A DNA stretch of 48,400 nucleotides from NCBI GenBank assembly GCA_002784045.1, contig PFJX01000009.1:1-48400 (forward strand), read 5' to 3'. Source of the DNA: Hydrogenophilales bacterium CG_4_10_14_3_um_filter_63_21. GTDB lineage: Bacteria; Pseudomonadota; Gammaproteobacteria; Burkholderiales; Thiobacillaceae. Of this stretch, positions 33,444 to 42,185 are shown one piece after another. Position numbers and translations under genes: made by a program. Position 1 is the stretch's first letter. Each line of letters starts with the position of its first letter. Below the pieces are notes generated by a model, which had not been told where the DNA came from, did not search any database, and worked only from the letters and a program-made list of their open reading frames with translations.

Positions 33444-33698
33444 CTACGCCGCCAACCGATTGCCCCGTGTGCGATCCCCCACCCCCATGAGCAGCCCTTG
33501 CACGCTGATGTCCTCGTCCAGTTCATCCCAATGGATGCCGGTGCCGTTGCCGGAGAACTCGAAGTGTTGGCGTTGCTCGGGGGTGGCGGCGAGCAGGCGG
33601 GGGAAATAGGCCAGGGGCACACCGAGTTTGCGGCCGTCCACGAGGGTGACCCACATCATATTGCTGTCGAAGCTGAGTTCAGTCGCAGAAGTGTTCAT
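33444..33698 (-). CDS. DUF2442 protein
   Basis: An 84-residue protein typical of DUF2442: an N-terminal strand region (MNTSATELSFDSNMMWVTLVDGRKLGVPLAYFPRL) and the C-terminal conserved segment IHWDELDEDISVQGLLMG. The ATG at 33698 was chosen because the longer frame to 33866 reads antisense-like sequence within DUF4160. It overlaps the end of the DUF4160 gene by 20 bases. The two families are very often encoded as a pair. The pair has been suggested to behave as a toxin-antitoxin-like module, but its function is unproven. It lies just upstream of dndC on the same strand. Confidence 0.87.
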   Translation of the reverse strand: MNTSATELSFDSNMMWVTLVDGRKLGVPLAYFPRLLAATPEQRQHFEFSGNGTGIHWDELDEDISVQGLLMGVGDRTRGNRLAA

Positions 33699-33921
33699 GC
33701 CATGCCCTTTCGATCTGGCCCTGATTGTCACTGACCACACGGGCCAGGTCGTTGAGTTCGTGCGCGGCGAAGCCGATGTTTTCCGCCACCGCCACAGGTT
33801 CGAGCCAGAACTTGGCGCGCGCTCCGTGACAACGTACATGGATATGCAAGGATTCGCGCGGGTCACCTTCGTTAGAGAAAAAGAAGAACTTGCAGCCCTT
33901 CCAGCGAAAAACGACCGGCAT
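33679..33921 (-). CDS. DUF4160 protein
   Basis: An 80-residue protein with the DUF4160 hallmark sequence: VVFRWKGCKFFFFSNEGDPRE near the start and SLHIHVRCHGARAKFWLEPV in the middle, followed by a helical end (ELNDLARVVSDNQGQIERAWHEHF). The start MPVVFRW at 33921 matches family starts; the frame continues upstream to 33966 without conservation. Partner of the overlapping DUF2442 gene. Function unknown. These pairs are scattered among genomes and mobile islands. Confidence 0.87.
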   Translation of the reverse strand: MPVVFRWKGCKFFFFSNEGDPRESLHIHVRCHGARAKFWLEPVAVAENIGFAAHELNDLARVVSDNQGQIERAWHEHFCD

Positions 33922-34281
33922 TCTCCATTCCCTTGCGTGCATATCGGGAAGGATTCTATCGCTCAAGCCGCTGCCTCAATACCGCGCTGTATGGTCGTGC
34001 CGAAGCAAACTTACGCTACGGATCGTCCAGCCAATGCCGAGGAATCGCACCGACCTTGTTCCGCGATGACATTCTGTTGATGAAAATCACCGTCGCATAC
34101 GCCGTGCTCTGCCGAGCATGGTCTGTTGTAGCGTTATTGGCTTCAATCGTATTGAAAACGGTTACAACCATGCTCGCCTCACTCTTATGCGGAGATGCGG
34201 GCGTGGTTACCGGCGGCGCTGGGAAGGTAGGGCGATGGGTCACAATGGCGCCCCACGTTCAATCAATAACGTCTACCCGCC
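33922..34281. other. Gene-free 360-base stretch at the island edge
   Basis: No convincing gene is seen. Base composition is less GC-rich than the flanking core genes, with several short A/T runs (TTGATGAAAATC, TTGAAAACGGTTACAACC), and short frames on both strands show no recognisable protein. It probably holds the promoter of the DUF4160/DUF2442 genes and decayed sequence at the edge of the Dnd island. Confidence 0.5.
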
Positions 34282-34944
34282 ATGCCTGAACTCTCCTTCC
34301 TCGCCGTCTTCCTCACCGGCCTGCTTGGCGGCGCGCATTGCGTGGGCATGTGCGGCGGCATCGTCGCGGCGATTTCCCTACAGCCGGGGGGGAGGCAGCC
34401 GTTCGTGTTCCATCTGGCTTACAGCGCCGGGCGCATCGCCAGTTATTCGGCGGCGGGGGCGTTGGCGGGGCTGATCGGCTCGGCGGCTTTTCTGTCCGAC
34501 ACCTTGTACCCCGTGCAACTAGGGCTCTACTTCCTGGCGCAGGTCGTGCTGATTCTGCTCGGGCTTTATCTCGCCGGCCTGAACCAGAGCGTGCTGATTC
34601 TGGAGCGGGTGGGCGGGGGGGTGTGGCGGCGGGTGCAGCCGCTGCTGGCACGGGTGATGCCGATTCGCTCTCTGCCCCAAGCCCTGGCGGCCGGCGCTTT
34701 GTGGGGCTGGTTGCCGTGTGGGCTGGTTTACAGCGTGCTGGTGTCTGCCCTGGCTTCCGGCGGGGCTGGGCGGGGCGCCACGTTGCTGTTGCTGTTCGGC
34801 CTGGGCACCCTGCCCAATCTGCTGCTCATGGGCTGGGCGGCGACTTCGCTGCGGGAATGGCTGCGGCGGGTCTGGGTGAAACGGGCAGCCGGCCTGGGCG
34901 TTGCCTCGATGGGGGTTTGGGGATTAACGCAGTTATTGCGCTAA
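34282..34944 (+). CDS. TauE/SafE-type membrane protein with HCxxMCGG motif
   Basis: A 220-residue polytopic protein with six hydrophobic segments. The N-terminal motif GGAHCVGMCGGIVAA (residues 16-30) is the metal-binding HCxxMCGG signature of the sulfite-exporter/UreH-like group found near cytochrome cbb3 oxidase genes, where such proteins are linked to copper or metal handling. A second conserved block is GALWGWLPCGLVYSVLVSAL. No cco genes are in the window. The last 12 bases overlap the end of the convergent DUF4426 gene. Confidence 0.82.
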   Translation: MPELSFLAVFLTGLLGGAHCVGMCGGIVAAISLQPGGRQPFVFHLAYSAGRIASYSAAGALAGLIGSAAFLSDTLYPVQLGLYFLAQVVLILLGLYLAGLNQSVLILERVGGGVWRRVQPLLARVMPIRSLPQALAAGALWGWLPCGLVYSVLVSALASGGAGRGATLLLLFGLGTLPNLLLMGWAATSLREWLRRVWVKRAAGLGVASMGVWGLTQLLR

Positions 34945-35382
34945 TGCGGTCTGCGTGCTTTGGAACTCGCGCGCGAACTCGCTCTTCATGGTTTTGCCCA
35001 GCACATTGGCGTTGACCAGGAAGCGCAAAGTGTCTGGGGTGCTGACCAGGAATTCGCCCAGGTAGTAGACCGAACTGCCCTCGCGGACTTCGCGGATGGG
35101 AATGTTGGACAGGTTGTTGTGCAGATTGATGGCGCCGGCGTAAACCTGGCCGGCGACGGCTTCGCTCTTGCCGGATTTGCTCATTTTCACCAGGGTGATG
35201 GTGAGCAGGCCTCGATTCGGAGTGCGTTCCACGTTGTAGTTCTTCGCGGCCTCGGCGGTGAGTTCCGTGGTGGGCACGGCGACGCAGTACAACTCGATGT
35301 CTTTGGTGGTGTAGCGGTCACTGGCCTGGGCCTGGCCGGCAAGCAGGGCGGCGAACAGGAATAGCGCGTGGCGGATGGTCAT
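34933..35382 (-). CDS. DUF4426 secreted protein
   Basis: A 149-residue exported protein: signal peptide (MTIRHALFLFAALLAGQAQA), then a single beta-rich domain (YTTKDIELYCVAVPTTELTAEAAKNYNVERTPNRGLLTITLV; TPDTLRFLVNANVLGKTMKSEFAREFQ). This matches DUF4426. Function unknown. The start at 35382 follows GGAG; the frame extends further upstream to 35757 only as an antisense reading of hslU. It faces hslU head to head, with 115 bases between. Confidence 0.82.
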   Translation of the reverse strand: MTIRHALFLFAALLAGQAQASDRYTTKDIELYCVAVPTTELTAEAAKNYNVERTPNRGLLTITLVKMSKSGKSEAVAGQVYAGAINLHNNLSNIPIREVREGSSVYYLGEFLVSTPDTLRFLVNANVLGKTMKSEFAREFQSTQTALAQ

Positions 35383-35497
35383 GGTGGTCTCCTCGATACT
35401 TATATAAGAACCGCCACTATAGCGCCATAGCGCCGAAATGGCAGAGGCGCGCTGGTAAACTGCCCTGTTCCTGTTTCCCTCTTTCTCATCAATCGCC

Positions 35498-36823
35498 ATG
35501 ACCCAGATGACCCCCCAGGAAATCGTCCACGAACTCGACAAGCATATCGTCGGCCAGGACGCGGCCAAGCGCGCTTGCGCCATCGCCCTGCGCAACCGTT
35601 GGCGGCGGATGCAGGTGGAAGGCACGCTCAGACAGGAAATCACCCCCAAGAACATCCTCATGATCGGCCCCACCGGGGTTGGCAAGACCGAGATCGCGCG
35701 GCGCCTGGCGCGGCTGTCCGGGGCGCCATTCATCAAGGTGGAGGCGACCAAGTTCACCGAAGTGGGTTATGTCGGCAAGGATGTCGACAGCATCATTCGC
35801 GACTTGGCCGAGATCGCCATCAAACAGGCGCGCGAGGAAGCCACCCGCAAGGTGGCGATGCGCGCCGAGGAAGCCGCGGAGGAGCGTATTCTCGATGCCC
35901 TGTTGCCCGGCGCGCGCGATGCCTGGGAGGAAGGGGCTGGCAAGGAGGAATCGGCCACCCGGCAGAAATTCCGCAAGATGCTGCGCGAGGGGCAACTGGC
36001 CGACAAGGAAATCGAACTTGATCTGGCGGCCCCTTCCTCGCAGATGGAAATCTTCGCGCCGCCCGGCATGGAAGAACTCACCAACCAGCTTCAGGGCATG
36101 TTCCAGAACCTGGGCAATCGGCGCACGCAGAAGAAAAAGTTGAAAATCGGCGAAGCCTTGAAGCTGTTGACCGACGAGGAGGCCGGAAAGCTGGTCAACG
36201 AAGAGGAGTTGAAGCTCGCCGCCTTACGCAACGTCGAATCCAACGGCATCGTGTTCCTCGACGAAATAGACAAGATCGCCGGGCGTGAAAACCACGGCGC
36301 CGATGTCTCCCGGCAAGGGGTGCAGCGCGATCTGCTGCCGCTGGTGGAAGGCGCCACCGTCTCGACCAAGTTCGGCATGATCAAGACCGACCACATTTTG
36401 TTTATCGCCAGCGGCGCCTTCCATCTTGCCAAGCCGTCCGACCTGATCCCGGAAATGCAGGGCCGCTTCCCGATCCGCGTGGAACTCAGCAGCCTTTCCG
36501 TGGCCGATTTCGAACGGATACTGACCAGCACCGATGCCTGCCTCACCCGGCAATATCAGGCGCTGCTGGAAACCGAAGGGGTGAAGCTGGCATTCACCCC
36601 CGAGGCCATCCGCCGCCTCGCCGAAATCGCCTGGAGCGTCAACGAGCGTACCGAAAACATCGGCGCGCGCCGCCTCTACACGGTGATGGAACGCCTGCTC
36701 GACGAGCTTTCCTTCGAAGCCGACCGGCGCGGCGGCGAGACCTTCAACATCGACGCCACCTATGTCGATGCCCGCCTGAAGGAGCTCGCGGCGAGCGAAG
36801 ATCTGGCGCGCTATGTGCTCTAG
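35498..36823 (+). CDS. hslU: HslU ATPase subunit of the HslUV protease
   Basis: A 441-residue AAA+ unfoldase with Walker [10 protein letters not shown] (57-65), Walker [12 protein letters not shown], the pore loop region TEVGYVGKD (GYVG), the intermediate domain (about 110-235) and the C-terminal sensor 2 region [16 protein letters not shown]. The end LARYVL matches the HslU tail that inserts into HslV. HslU normally pairs with the HslV peptidase, encoded just upstream; here the upstream gene is the opposite-strand DUF4426 and no hslV is in the window. The stop codon TAG is the first triplet of a palindromic repeat. Confidence 0.95.
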   Translation: MTQMTPQEIVHELDKHIVGQDAAKRACAIALRNRWRRMQVEGTLRQEITPKNILMIGPTGVGKTEIARRLARLSGAPFIKVEATKFTEVGYVGKDVDSIIRDLAEIAIKQAREEATRKVAMRAEEAAEERILDALLPGARDAWEEGAGKEESATRQKFRKMLREGQLADKEIELDLAAPSSQMEIFAPPGMEELTNQLQGMFQNLGNRRTQKKKLKIGEALKLLTDEEAGKLVNEEELKLAALRNVESNGIVFLDEIDKIAGRENHGADVSRQGVQRDLLPLVEGATVSTKFGMIKTDHILFIASGAFHLAKPSDLIPEMQGRFPIRVELSSLSVADFERILTSTDACLTRQYQALLETEGVKLAFTPEAIRRLAEIAWSVNERTENIGARRLYTVMERLLDELSFEADRRGGETFNIDATYVDARLKELAASEDLARYVL

Positions 36824-36891
36824 CAGCCTGTCGGACTTTGGTCGTCGGGGTCGCTTCGCAGCCGACGATTCCAAAGTCCGACAGGCTGCTA
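36821..36891. mobile_element. Palindromic MITE-like element, copy 3 (short), shared by hslU and argH ends
   Basis: Perfect inverted ends: 36822-36841 (AGCAGCCTGTCGGACTTTGG) and 36871-36890, its complement, around a 29-base centre. TAG at 36821 is the hslU stop, and on the other strand TAG at 36891-36889 is the argH stop. The hairpin would terminate both convergent transcripts. Same family as 19971-20133 and 15301-15383. Confidence 0.8.
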
Positions 36892-38280
36892 CCCCAGCCG
36901 CCCGCGCGCCCGCCCGATCGCCGCGCGCACCGCCGCCGGCGCGGTGCCACCGAGATGGCTGCGCTGTGCCAGCGAGCCTTCCAGAGTGAGCACCTGGTAG
37001 ACGTCCTCCTCCACCAGGGGTGAGAACGTCCGCAACTCGGCCAACGCCAGATCGGCCAGGTCGCAGCCTTTCTGTTCCGCCGCCCGCACCGTGCGCGCCA
37101 CCGCTTCGTGAGCTTCGCGGAAGGGCAGCCCCTTGTTCACCAGGTAATCGGCCAGATCGGTGGCGGTGGCGTAGCCTTCGATGGCCGCCGAGCGCATGCG
37201 CTCGGCCCTGACCTGGATGCCCGGCACCATTTCCGCGTAGATCGCCAGCGAGTCGATCAGGGTATCGACGGCGTCGAACAGGGGTTCCTTGTCTTCCTGA
37301 TTGTCTTTGTTGTAGGCCAGCGGCTGCCCCTTCATCAGGGTCAGCAACGCGATCAGGTGGCCGTTCATGCGGCCGGTCTTGCCGCGCATCAGCTCCGGCA
37401 CGTCCGGGTTTTTCTTCTGCGGCATGATCGAGGAGCCGGTACAGAAGCGATCCGGCAGGTCGATGAAGCCGAAGCGCGGCGTCATCCAGAGCACCAGTTC
37501 CTCGGCCATGCGCGAGAAGTGGGTCATGATCAGGGCGCCGGCGGCGAGAAATTCTATGGCGAAGTCGCGGTCGGAGACGGCATCCAGCGAGTTCTCGCAG
37601 AGGCCCTCGAAGCCGAGTTCCCGCGCCACGAACTCGCGGTCTATGGGGTAGCTGGTGCCGGCCAGGGCGGCGGCGCCCAGGGGCAGGCGGTTGACGCGGC
37701 GGCGGCAATCGACCAGCCGGTCATGGTCACGCCCGAGCATCTCGAACCAGGCCATCATGTGATGGCCGAAGGTGACCGGCTGCGCCGCCTGAAGATGAGT
37801 GAAACCGGGCATCACCGTCTCCGCGTGCTGTTCCGCCAGGTCCAGCAGCGCCACCTGGGCGGCGCGCAACAGGGCCAGGATGCGGTCGATGGCGTCGCGC
37901 AGCCACAAGCGCACGTCGGTCGCCACCTGGTCGTTGCGCGAACGGCCAGTATGCAAGCGTTTTCCCGCATCGCCCACTTTCCGCGTCAGCGCCCGCTCGA
38001 TGTTGAAGTGGATGTCCTCGTCGTCCAGGTTCCAGGTGAAGCGGCCCGCCTCGAAGTCGGCCAGGATTTCACCGAGGCCATGGCGGATGTCGGCGAGATC
38101 TTCAACCGAGAGCACGCCGACCTTCTGCAACATGGCCGCGTGCGCCAGTGAGCCCTGGATATCGAATGGCGCCAGGCGCCAGTCGAAGGGAATGGAAGCC
38201 GTGTAACGCTTGACGCGCTCGGACACCGGTTCGGAAAAACGGCCAGACCAGGCCTGGGCGGGAGTGGAGGGAGTGCTCAT
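36889..38280 (-). CDS. argH: Argininosuccinate lyase
   Basis: A 463-residue enzyme of the fumarase/aspartase superfamily that releases arginine and fumarate from argininosuccinate, the last step of arginine synthesis. Conserved parts visible: [30 protein letters not shown], and the flexible signature loop [15 protein letters not shown] with the catalytic Ser. The start [17 protein letters not shown] at 38280 fits the family. It is convergent with hslU and divergent from the histidine kinase gene at 38322, leaving 41 bases for both 5' ends. Its stop lies within the palindromic element. Confidence 0.95.
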   Translation of the reverse strand: MSTPSTPAQAWSGRFSEPVSERVKRYTASIPFDWRLAPFDIQGSLAHAAMLQKVGVLSVEDLADIRHGLGEILADFEAGRFTWNLDDEDIHFNIERALTRKVGDAGKRLHTGRSRNDQVATDVRLWLRDAIDRILALLRAAQVALLDLAEQHAETVMPGFTHLQAAQPVTFGHHMMAWFEMLGRDHDRLVDCRRRVNRLPLGAAALAGTSYPIDREFVARELGFEGLCENSLDAVSDRDFAIEFLAAGALIMTHFSRMAEELVLWMTPRFGFIDLPDRFCTGSSIMPQKKNPDVPELMRGKTGRMNGHLIALLTLMKGQPLAYNKDNQEDKEPLFDAVDTLIDSLAIYAEMVPGIQVRAERMRSAAIEGYATATDLADYLVNKGLPFREAHEAVARTVRAAEQKGCDLADLALAELRTFSPLVEEDVYQVLTLEGSLAQRSHLGGTAPAAVRAAIGRARGRLG

Positions 38281-38321
38281 GGAGTGGTAGCTTTCGCGGC
38301 GTAGCTCAGGAGGCACGCATT

Positions 38322-39335
38322 ATGACAAAGACCACTCAGGACTTCTCCCTGCCCGATTTCCGCAATCTGGGCATTCTGTTGCGCCTCATCCTGGCCGCCG
38401 AGGTGCTGGGACTGGTCGCCGCGCTGCTGGCCGGAACCAGTCCGGCGGATACCCCGGCCATTTTTCTCGGCGACGCCGCCTATCTGCAACCGCCCCTGCT
38501 GCTCACCCTGTTGCTGCTGTTCCTGATCGGGCCTTGGCTGGGGCGGAGCCCGCCGCAACAGGGGGTCGTGGTCGCCGTGCTGGCGGCGGCGACCAGCGCC
38601 GTGCTATGGCGGCTGCTCCTGGAGATCAATTATCCCGACGCCGCCAGCGGCAGCCTGGCGCGCACCGCCCTGCTCGCGGCGCTGCTGGGCCTGGCCCTGC
38701 TCGCCTGGCATGACTGGCGCGCGCGGCGGCTGTCCCCGGCGCTGCCGGAAGCGCGTCTGCAAGCCCTGCAAGCGCGCATCCGCCCGCACTTCCTGTTCAA
38801 CAGCCTGAACAGCGTGCTGTCGCTGATTCGCTCCGATCCGGCGCGCGCGGAAACCGCGCTGGAAAACCTGGCCGACCTCTACCGCGTGCTGATGGCAGAC
38901 AACCACGAACTCTCACCCTTGAGCCGCGAGATGGAACTGGCACGCGCCTATCTGGACCTGGAAACCCTGCGCCTGGGTGAGCGCCTGCGCGTCGACTGGC
39001 GCACCGACAACGCCCCGCCCGGCGCCTTGCTGCCCTCCCTCCTGTTGCAACCGCTGCTGGAAAATGCCGTCTACCACGGCATCGAACCGAATCCCCAGGG
39101 TGGCCGCATCGGTATCGACATCTTTGCGCGTGGCCAGCAACTGCACGTCGTGGTGCGCAATCCCCTCGGCAACGCCGTCCGCCCCGGCAACAGCATGGCG
39201 CTATCCAACATTCGCGAGCGCCTGCGACTGCATTTCGATGCCGAAGCGCGCCTGTCCACCCACGAAGCCGGCGGCGAGTTCCATGTGCAGGTGGTGATGC
39301 CGCTGAATACCGTGCCGGTCGACCATGCCCATTAA
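38322..39335 (+). CDS. LytS/AlgZ-type sensor histidine kinase
   Basis: A 337-residue kinase with four membrane helices in the first 130 residues and a His_kinase (LytS/YehU-type) domain. The phospho-accepting His is at 156 in RIRPHFLFNSLNSVLSLI, followed by the YLDLETLRLGERL block and the ATP-binding motif LLLQPLLENAVYHGIEP; the G-box is SNIRERL. It has a strong AGGAGG ribosome-binding site. The response regulator with a LytTR domain overlaps its end by 11 bases. The pair resembles AlgZ/AlgR, which controls surface behaviours in Pseudomonas, but the target genes here are unknown. Confidence 0.87.
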   Translation: MTKTTQDFSLPDFRNLGILLRLILAAEVLGLVAALLAGTSPADTPAIFLGDAAYLQPPLLLTLLLLFLIGPWLGRSPPQQGVVVAVLAAATSAVLWRLLLEINYPDAASGSLARTALLAALLGLALLAWHDWRARRLSPALPEARLQALQARIRPHFLFNSLNSVLSLIRSDPARAETALENLADLYRVLMADNHELSPLSREMELARAYLDLETLRLGERLRVDWRTDNAPPGALLPSLLLQPLLENAVYHGIEPNPQGGRIGIDIFARGQQLHVVVRNPLGNAVRPGNSMALSNIRERLRLHFDAEARLSTHEAGGEFHVQVVMPLNTVPVDHAH

Positions 39336-40083
39336 GGCCATCCTCGCCGACGATGAAGCGCTGGCGCGCAGCCGCCTGAAGAGCCTGCTCGGCGACCTCG
39401 GCCAGGAACCGCTGGTGGAAGTGGTGGCCGAAGCCGCGAACGGCGGCGAGGTACTGGACCGGGTTCTGGACACGCCCGCCGACGTCATTTTCATGGACGT
39501 CCAGATGCCCGGTATGACCGGCCTGGAGGCTGCGCGCCACCTGACGACAATGCCCACCGCATTGGGTAAATCACCCGCCATCATCTTCGTCACCGCGCAC
39601 GACGAACATGCCATCGCCGCTTTTGAACTTCGCGCCGTCGATTACCTGTTGAAGCCGGTACGCCTGGCGCGCCTGAAAGAAGCCCTCAGCCGGATCCGGC
39701 CGCTGCCGCCGGATACCGCCGCCAGCCTCGCCCCGCGCCGCGCCAGCTTCACCGTGCTGGAACGCCACCGCATCCTGCAAGTCCCGGTCGCCGACGTTTT
39801 CTACCTGCGCGCCGAGCAACGCTACGTCACCGCCCGCACCCGCGAACGTGAATACCTGCTGGACGAATCGCTGGTGAAACTGGAAGAAGAATTCGCCGAC
39901 GAGTTCCTCCGCCTGCACCGCAATTGCCTGGTCGCCCGCCGCCACCTGGCCGGCTTTGAGCGCGTCGAAAGCAGCGGCGAGGCGAACTGGCAGGCACTGC
40001 TCAAGGATTGGCCGGAAAAACTTCCAGTCTCGCGCCGGCAACTGCACGTGGTGCGCGAATTCAGGGGCCCGCGGCCAATGTAG
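39325..40083 (+). CDS. LytTR-domain response regulator (AlgR-like)
   Basis: A 252-residue regulator. Receiver domain: acidic pair ADDEA (8-12), phospho-acceptor Asp58 in FMDVQMPGMTG, Thr in VTAHDE, Lys in LLKPV. The C-terminal LytTR DNA-binding domain (about 140-250) has the usual VADVFYLRAEQRYVTART and FLRLHRNCLVARRHL blocks. Cognate partner of the overlapping upstream kinase. Translation is probably coupled to it. Confidence 0.89.
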   Translation: MPIKAILADDEALARSRLKSLLGDLGQEPLVEVVAEAANGGEVLDRVLDTPADVIFMDVQMPGMTGLEAARHLTTMPTALGKSPAIIFVTAHDEHAIAAFELRAVDYLLKPVRLARLKEALSRIRPLPPDTAASLAPRRASFTVLERHRILQVPVADVFYLRAEQRYVTARTREREYLLDESLVKLEEEFADEFLRLHRNCLVARRHLAGFERVESSGEANWQALLKDWPEKLPVSRRQLHVVREFRGPRPM

Positions 40084-40115
40084 TCGCGGCTTAACCACGC
40101 CATTTCCATAATGAC

Positions 40116-40580
40116 ATGTTCGAAATCGTCCTGGTCCAGCCGGAAATCCCTCCCAACACCGGCAACGTGATCCGCCTGGCCGCCAATACCGGCTGCCGTT
40201 TGCACCTGGTGCGCCCGCTGGGATTCGATCTCTCCGATAAGCATCTGCGCCGCGCCGGGCTCGACTATCACGAGTATGTGGAGTTGCGGGTGCACGACGA
40301 CTGGCCGGCTTTGCGCGCCGCGCTTGCCGGGCGGCGCTTGTTCGCCTTGACCAGCAAAGGCTCGCAACTGCTGGGAACGGCCCGGTTTCAACCCGGCGAT
40401 GCCTTCGTATTCGGCCCGGAAACGCGCGGCCTGCCGGCCGAAGTGCTGGCCGAATTCCCCGTAGATCACCGCCTGCGCCTGCCCATGCGGCCCGGCCAGC
40501 GCAGCCTGAATCTCTCGAATGCCGTGGCGGTGACCGTGTTCGAGGCCTGGCGCCAGAACGGTTATGGTGGTGGCGGGTAA
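40116..40580 (+). CDS. trmL: tRNA (cytidine(34)-2'-O)-methyltransferase TrmL
   Basis: A 154-residue SPOUT-family methyltransferase that modifies the wobble base of certain leucine tRNAs with S-adenosylmethionine. The start MFEIVLVQPEIPPNTGNVIRLAANTG contains family motif 1 (NTGNVIRLAAN); the knot is formed by FGPETRGLP and LPMRPGQRSLNLSNAVAVTVFEAWRQ at the C-terminus. Length is standard. It follows the LytTR regulator by 32 bases. Confidence 0.93.
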   Translation: MFEIVLVQPEIPPNTGNVIRLAANTGCRLHLVRPLGFDLSDKHLRRAGLDYHEYVELRVHDDWPALRAALAGRRLFALTSKGSQLLGTARFQPGDAFVFGPETRGLPAEVLAEFPVDHRLRLPMRPGQRSLNLSNAVAVTVFEAWRQNGYGGGG

Positions 40581-40648
40581 TGGCGTTCCCTGCGGAAAGC
40601 CCGACAGCCTCATAGAATTCCCTGCTCCATCGACGAGATCGAGTACCC

Positions 40649-41545
40649 ATGACCCTGCAAGAACTGCGTTACCTGGTCGCCCTGGCCGATTGCGGCCACT
40701 TCGGGCAAGCCGCCGAGGCCTGTTGCGTCAGCCAATCGACGCTGTCCACGGGCTTGAAGAAACTGGAAGATTTTCTTGGGGTGATCGTGTTCGACCGCTC
40801 GCTGAAGCGGGTGGCACCCACCCCCATCGGCCATGAAATCGTCGAGTCGGCGCGCCGCATTGTCGAAGAAGCCGGGCGCATCCGGGAACTGGCCAGTTAT
40901 GCCAAGGATCCGATGGATCGCACCGTGCATCTCGGCGTCATTCCCACCCTGGGGCCCTATTACTTGCCGCAGGTGCTGACCCAGGTGCGGCAGGCGCACC
41001 CGAAGCTGAGGTTGCTGCTGCGCGAGGAACTGACCCCGCACCTGCTCGCCCACCTCGCCGAAGGCAAGCTCGACGCCGGCCTGCTGGCGCTGCCGATCAG
41101 CGACCCGAGCCTGGAAGTGGTGCCGCTGTTCGTGGAGCCTTTCCTCGCCGCCGTGCCCGCCGATCACCCTTTGGCCGCGGCCAAGGAAGTGAATATCGAC
41201 GAGCTCGCCCGGGCTGGGCTGCTGTTGCTGGAGGAGGGCCATTGCCTGCGCGACCAGGCGCTGGAAGCCTGCCACTTGCAAGGCCTGAAGAGCGAAGAAA
41301 TCCGCGCCACCAGCCTGGAAACCCTGCGCCAGATGGTGGCGATGGGTCTCGGCGTGACTCTGATTCCCATCCTGGCCAGCGTCAGCCCGAGTGGCCAGCG
41401 GGTGGTGTTGAAACCGGTCGCCAAACCCGGCGCCTCGCGCAGCATCGGCCTGGTCTGGCGGCGCCGCTCAGCGCTCGCCTACACGCTGGCGCAACTGGCG
41501 GAAACCCTCGCGCGGCAGCTGCCGCCAGGGACGTTGAAGATGTAG
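40649..41545 (+). CDS. oxyR: Hydrogen-peroxide regulator OxyR
   Basis: A 298-residue LysR-family activator. N-terminal helix-turn-helix (FGQAAEACCVSQSTLSTGLKKLE, about 18-40) and a C-terminal sensing domain with redox cysteines at exactly 199 and 208 in EEGHCLRDQALEAC, the positions used by E. coli OxyR. It would form a disulfide on peroxide stress and activate antioxidant genes. No catalase or ahp genes are adjacent. The stop TAG lies inside a 22-base perfect palindrome. Confidence 0.94.
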   Translation: MTLQELRYLVALADCGHFGQAAEACCVSQSTLSTGLKKLEDFLGVIVFDRSLKRVAPTPIGHEIVESARRIVEEAGRIRELASYAKDPMDRTVHLGVIPTLGPYYLPQVLTQVRQAHPKLRLLLREELTPHLLAHLAEGKLDAGLLALPISDPSLEVVPLFVEPFLAAVPADHPLAAAKEVNIDELARAGLLLLEEGHCLRDQALEACHLQGLKSEEIRATSLETLRQMVAMGLGVTLIPILASVSPSGQRVVLKPVAKPGASRSIGLVWRRRSALAYTLAQLAETLARQLPPGTLKM

Positions 41546-41560
41546 CGCCGGCGCTACATC
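41539..41560. terminator. 22-base perfect palindrome between convergent oxyR and ankyrin genes
   Basis: GATGTAGCGCCGGCGCTACATC is a perfect palindrome made of the tips of the GTAGCGCCGGC repeat family. It contains the oxyR stop and touches the ankyrin gene stop, so it could terminate both transcripts. No T tract is present. Confidence 0.55.
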
Positions 41561-42146
41561 AATGCATGCGCGGCATGAAGTTGATGACCTTCGCATCGTC
41601 TCCTGCTGGACCCTTGCGGGCGCCGCTGGAGCAGGAAACGCCTTCGGTTTCCATGAGGAGGGCTTCCGCTTCATAGAGCAGGTTGATGACGTCCACATAG
41701 AAACGCTCCTTGGCCATCATCAGGGCGGTGATGCCACCCTCGTTGGCGGCCTTGACTTCGGCGCCGGCCGCGAGCAGGGCCGCACAGACCGCCGCTTCAC
41801 CGCCGCCGGCGGCCAGCATCAGGGGAGTGAGGCCGAAGAAGATGCGGGCGTTGACGTCGGCGCCGGCGTCGATCAATGCCTGTACCACCGGGGCGAAACC
41901 GCAATCGAGTTCATGGTTGTAGGCCGCTTTGAAAATCGGCGTCCAGCCATGGGCATCACGGGCATTGGCGTCGGCACCGGCTTCGAGGAGGGCGTCGACG
42001 ACCTCCAGGTGGCCGTTCACGGCGGCGATATGGAGGGCGGTGTCGCCGGCCTCATCCATCTCATTGGGGTTGGTGCCGGCGGCCAACATGTTGCGGACTT
42101 GTGCGCTGTCACCGGCACGGGCGGCGGTGTGGAGGGCTGCGGGCAT
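41559..42146 (-). CDS. Ankyrin-repeat protein
   Basis: A 195-residue protein composed almost entirely of about five ankyrin repeats: AALHTAARAGDSAQVRNMLAAG, DTALHIAAVNGHLEVVDALLEAGADANARD, GWTPIFKAAYNHELDCGFAPVVQALIDAGADVNAR, GLTPLMLAAGGGEAAVCAALLAAGAEV, GITALMMAKERFYVDVINLLYEAE. No signal peptide, so it is probably a cytoplasmic protein-binding adaptor. In several proteobacteria such proteins lie next to catalase and are linked to oxidative stress; here it sits beside oxyR, which is suggestive only. Confidence 0.88.
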   Translation of the reverse strand: MPAALHTAARAGDSAQVRNMLAAGTNPNEMDEAGDTALHIAAVNGHLEVVDALLEAGADANARDAHGWTPIFKAAYNHELDCGFAPVVQALIDAGADVNARIFFGLTPLMLAAGGGEAAVCAALLAAGAEVKAANEGGITALMMAKERFYVDVINLLYEAEALLMETEGVSCSSGARKGPAGDDAKVINFMPRMH

Positions 42147-42185
42147 GATTCAATCTCCGGGAGGGTTAATACCTGAGCATTGTAA

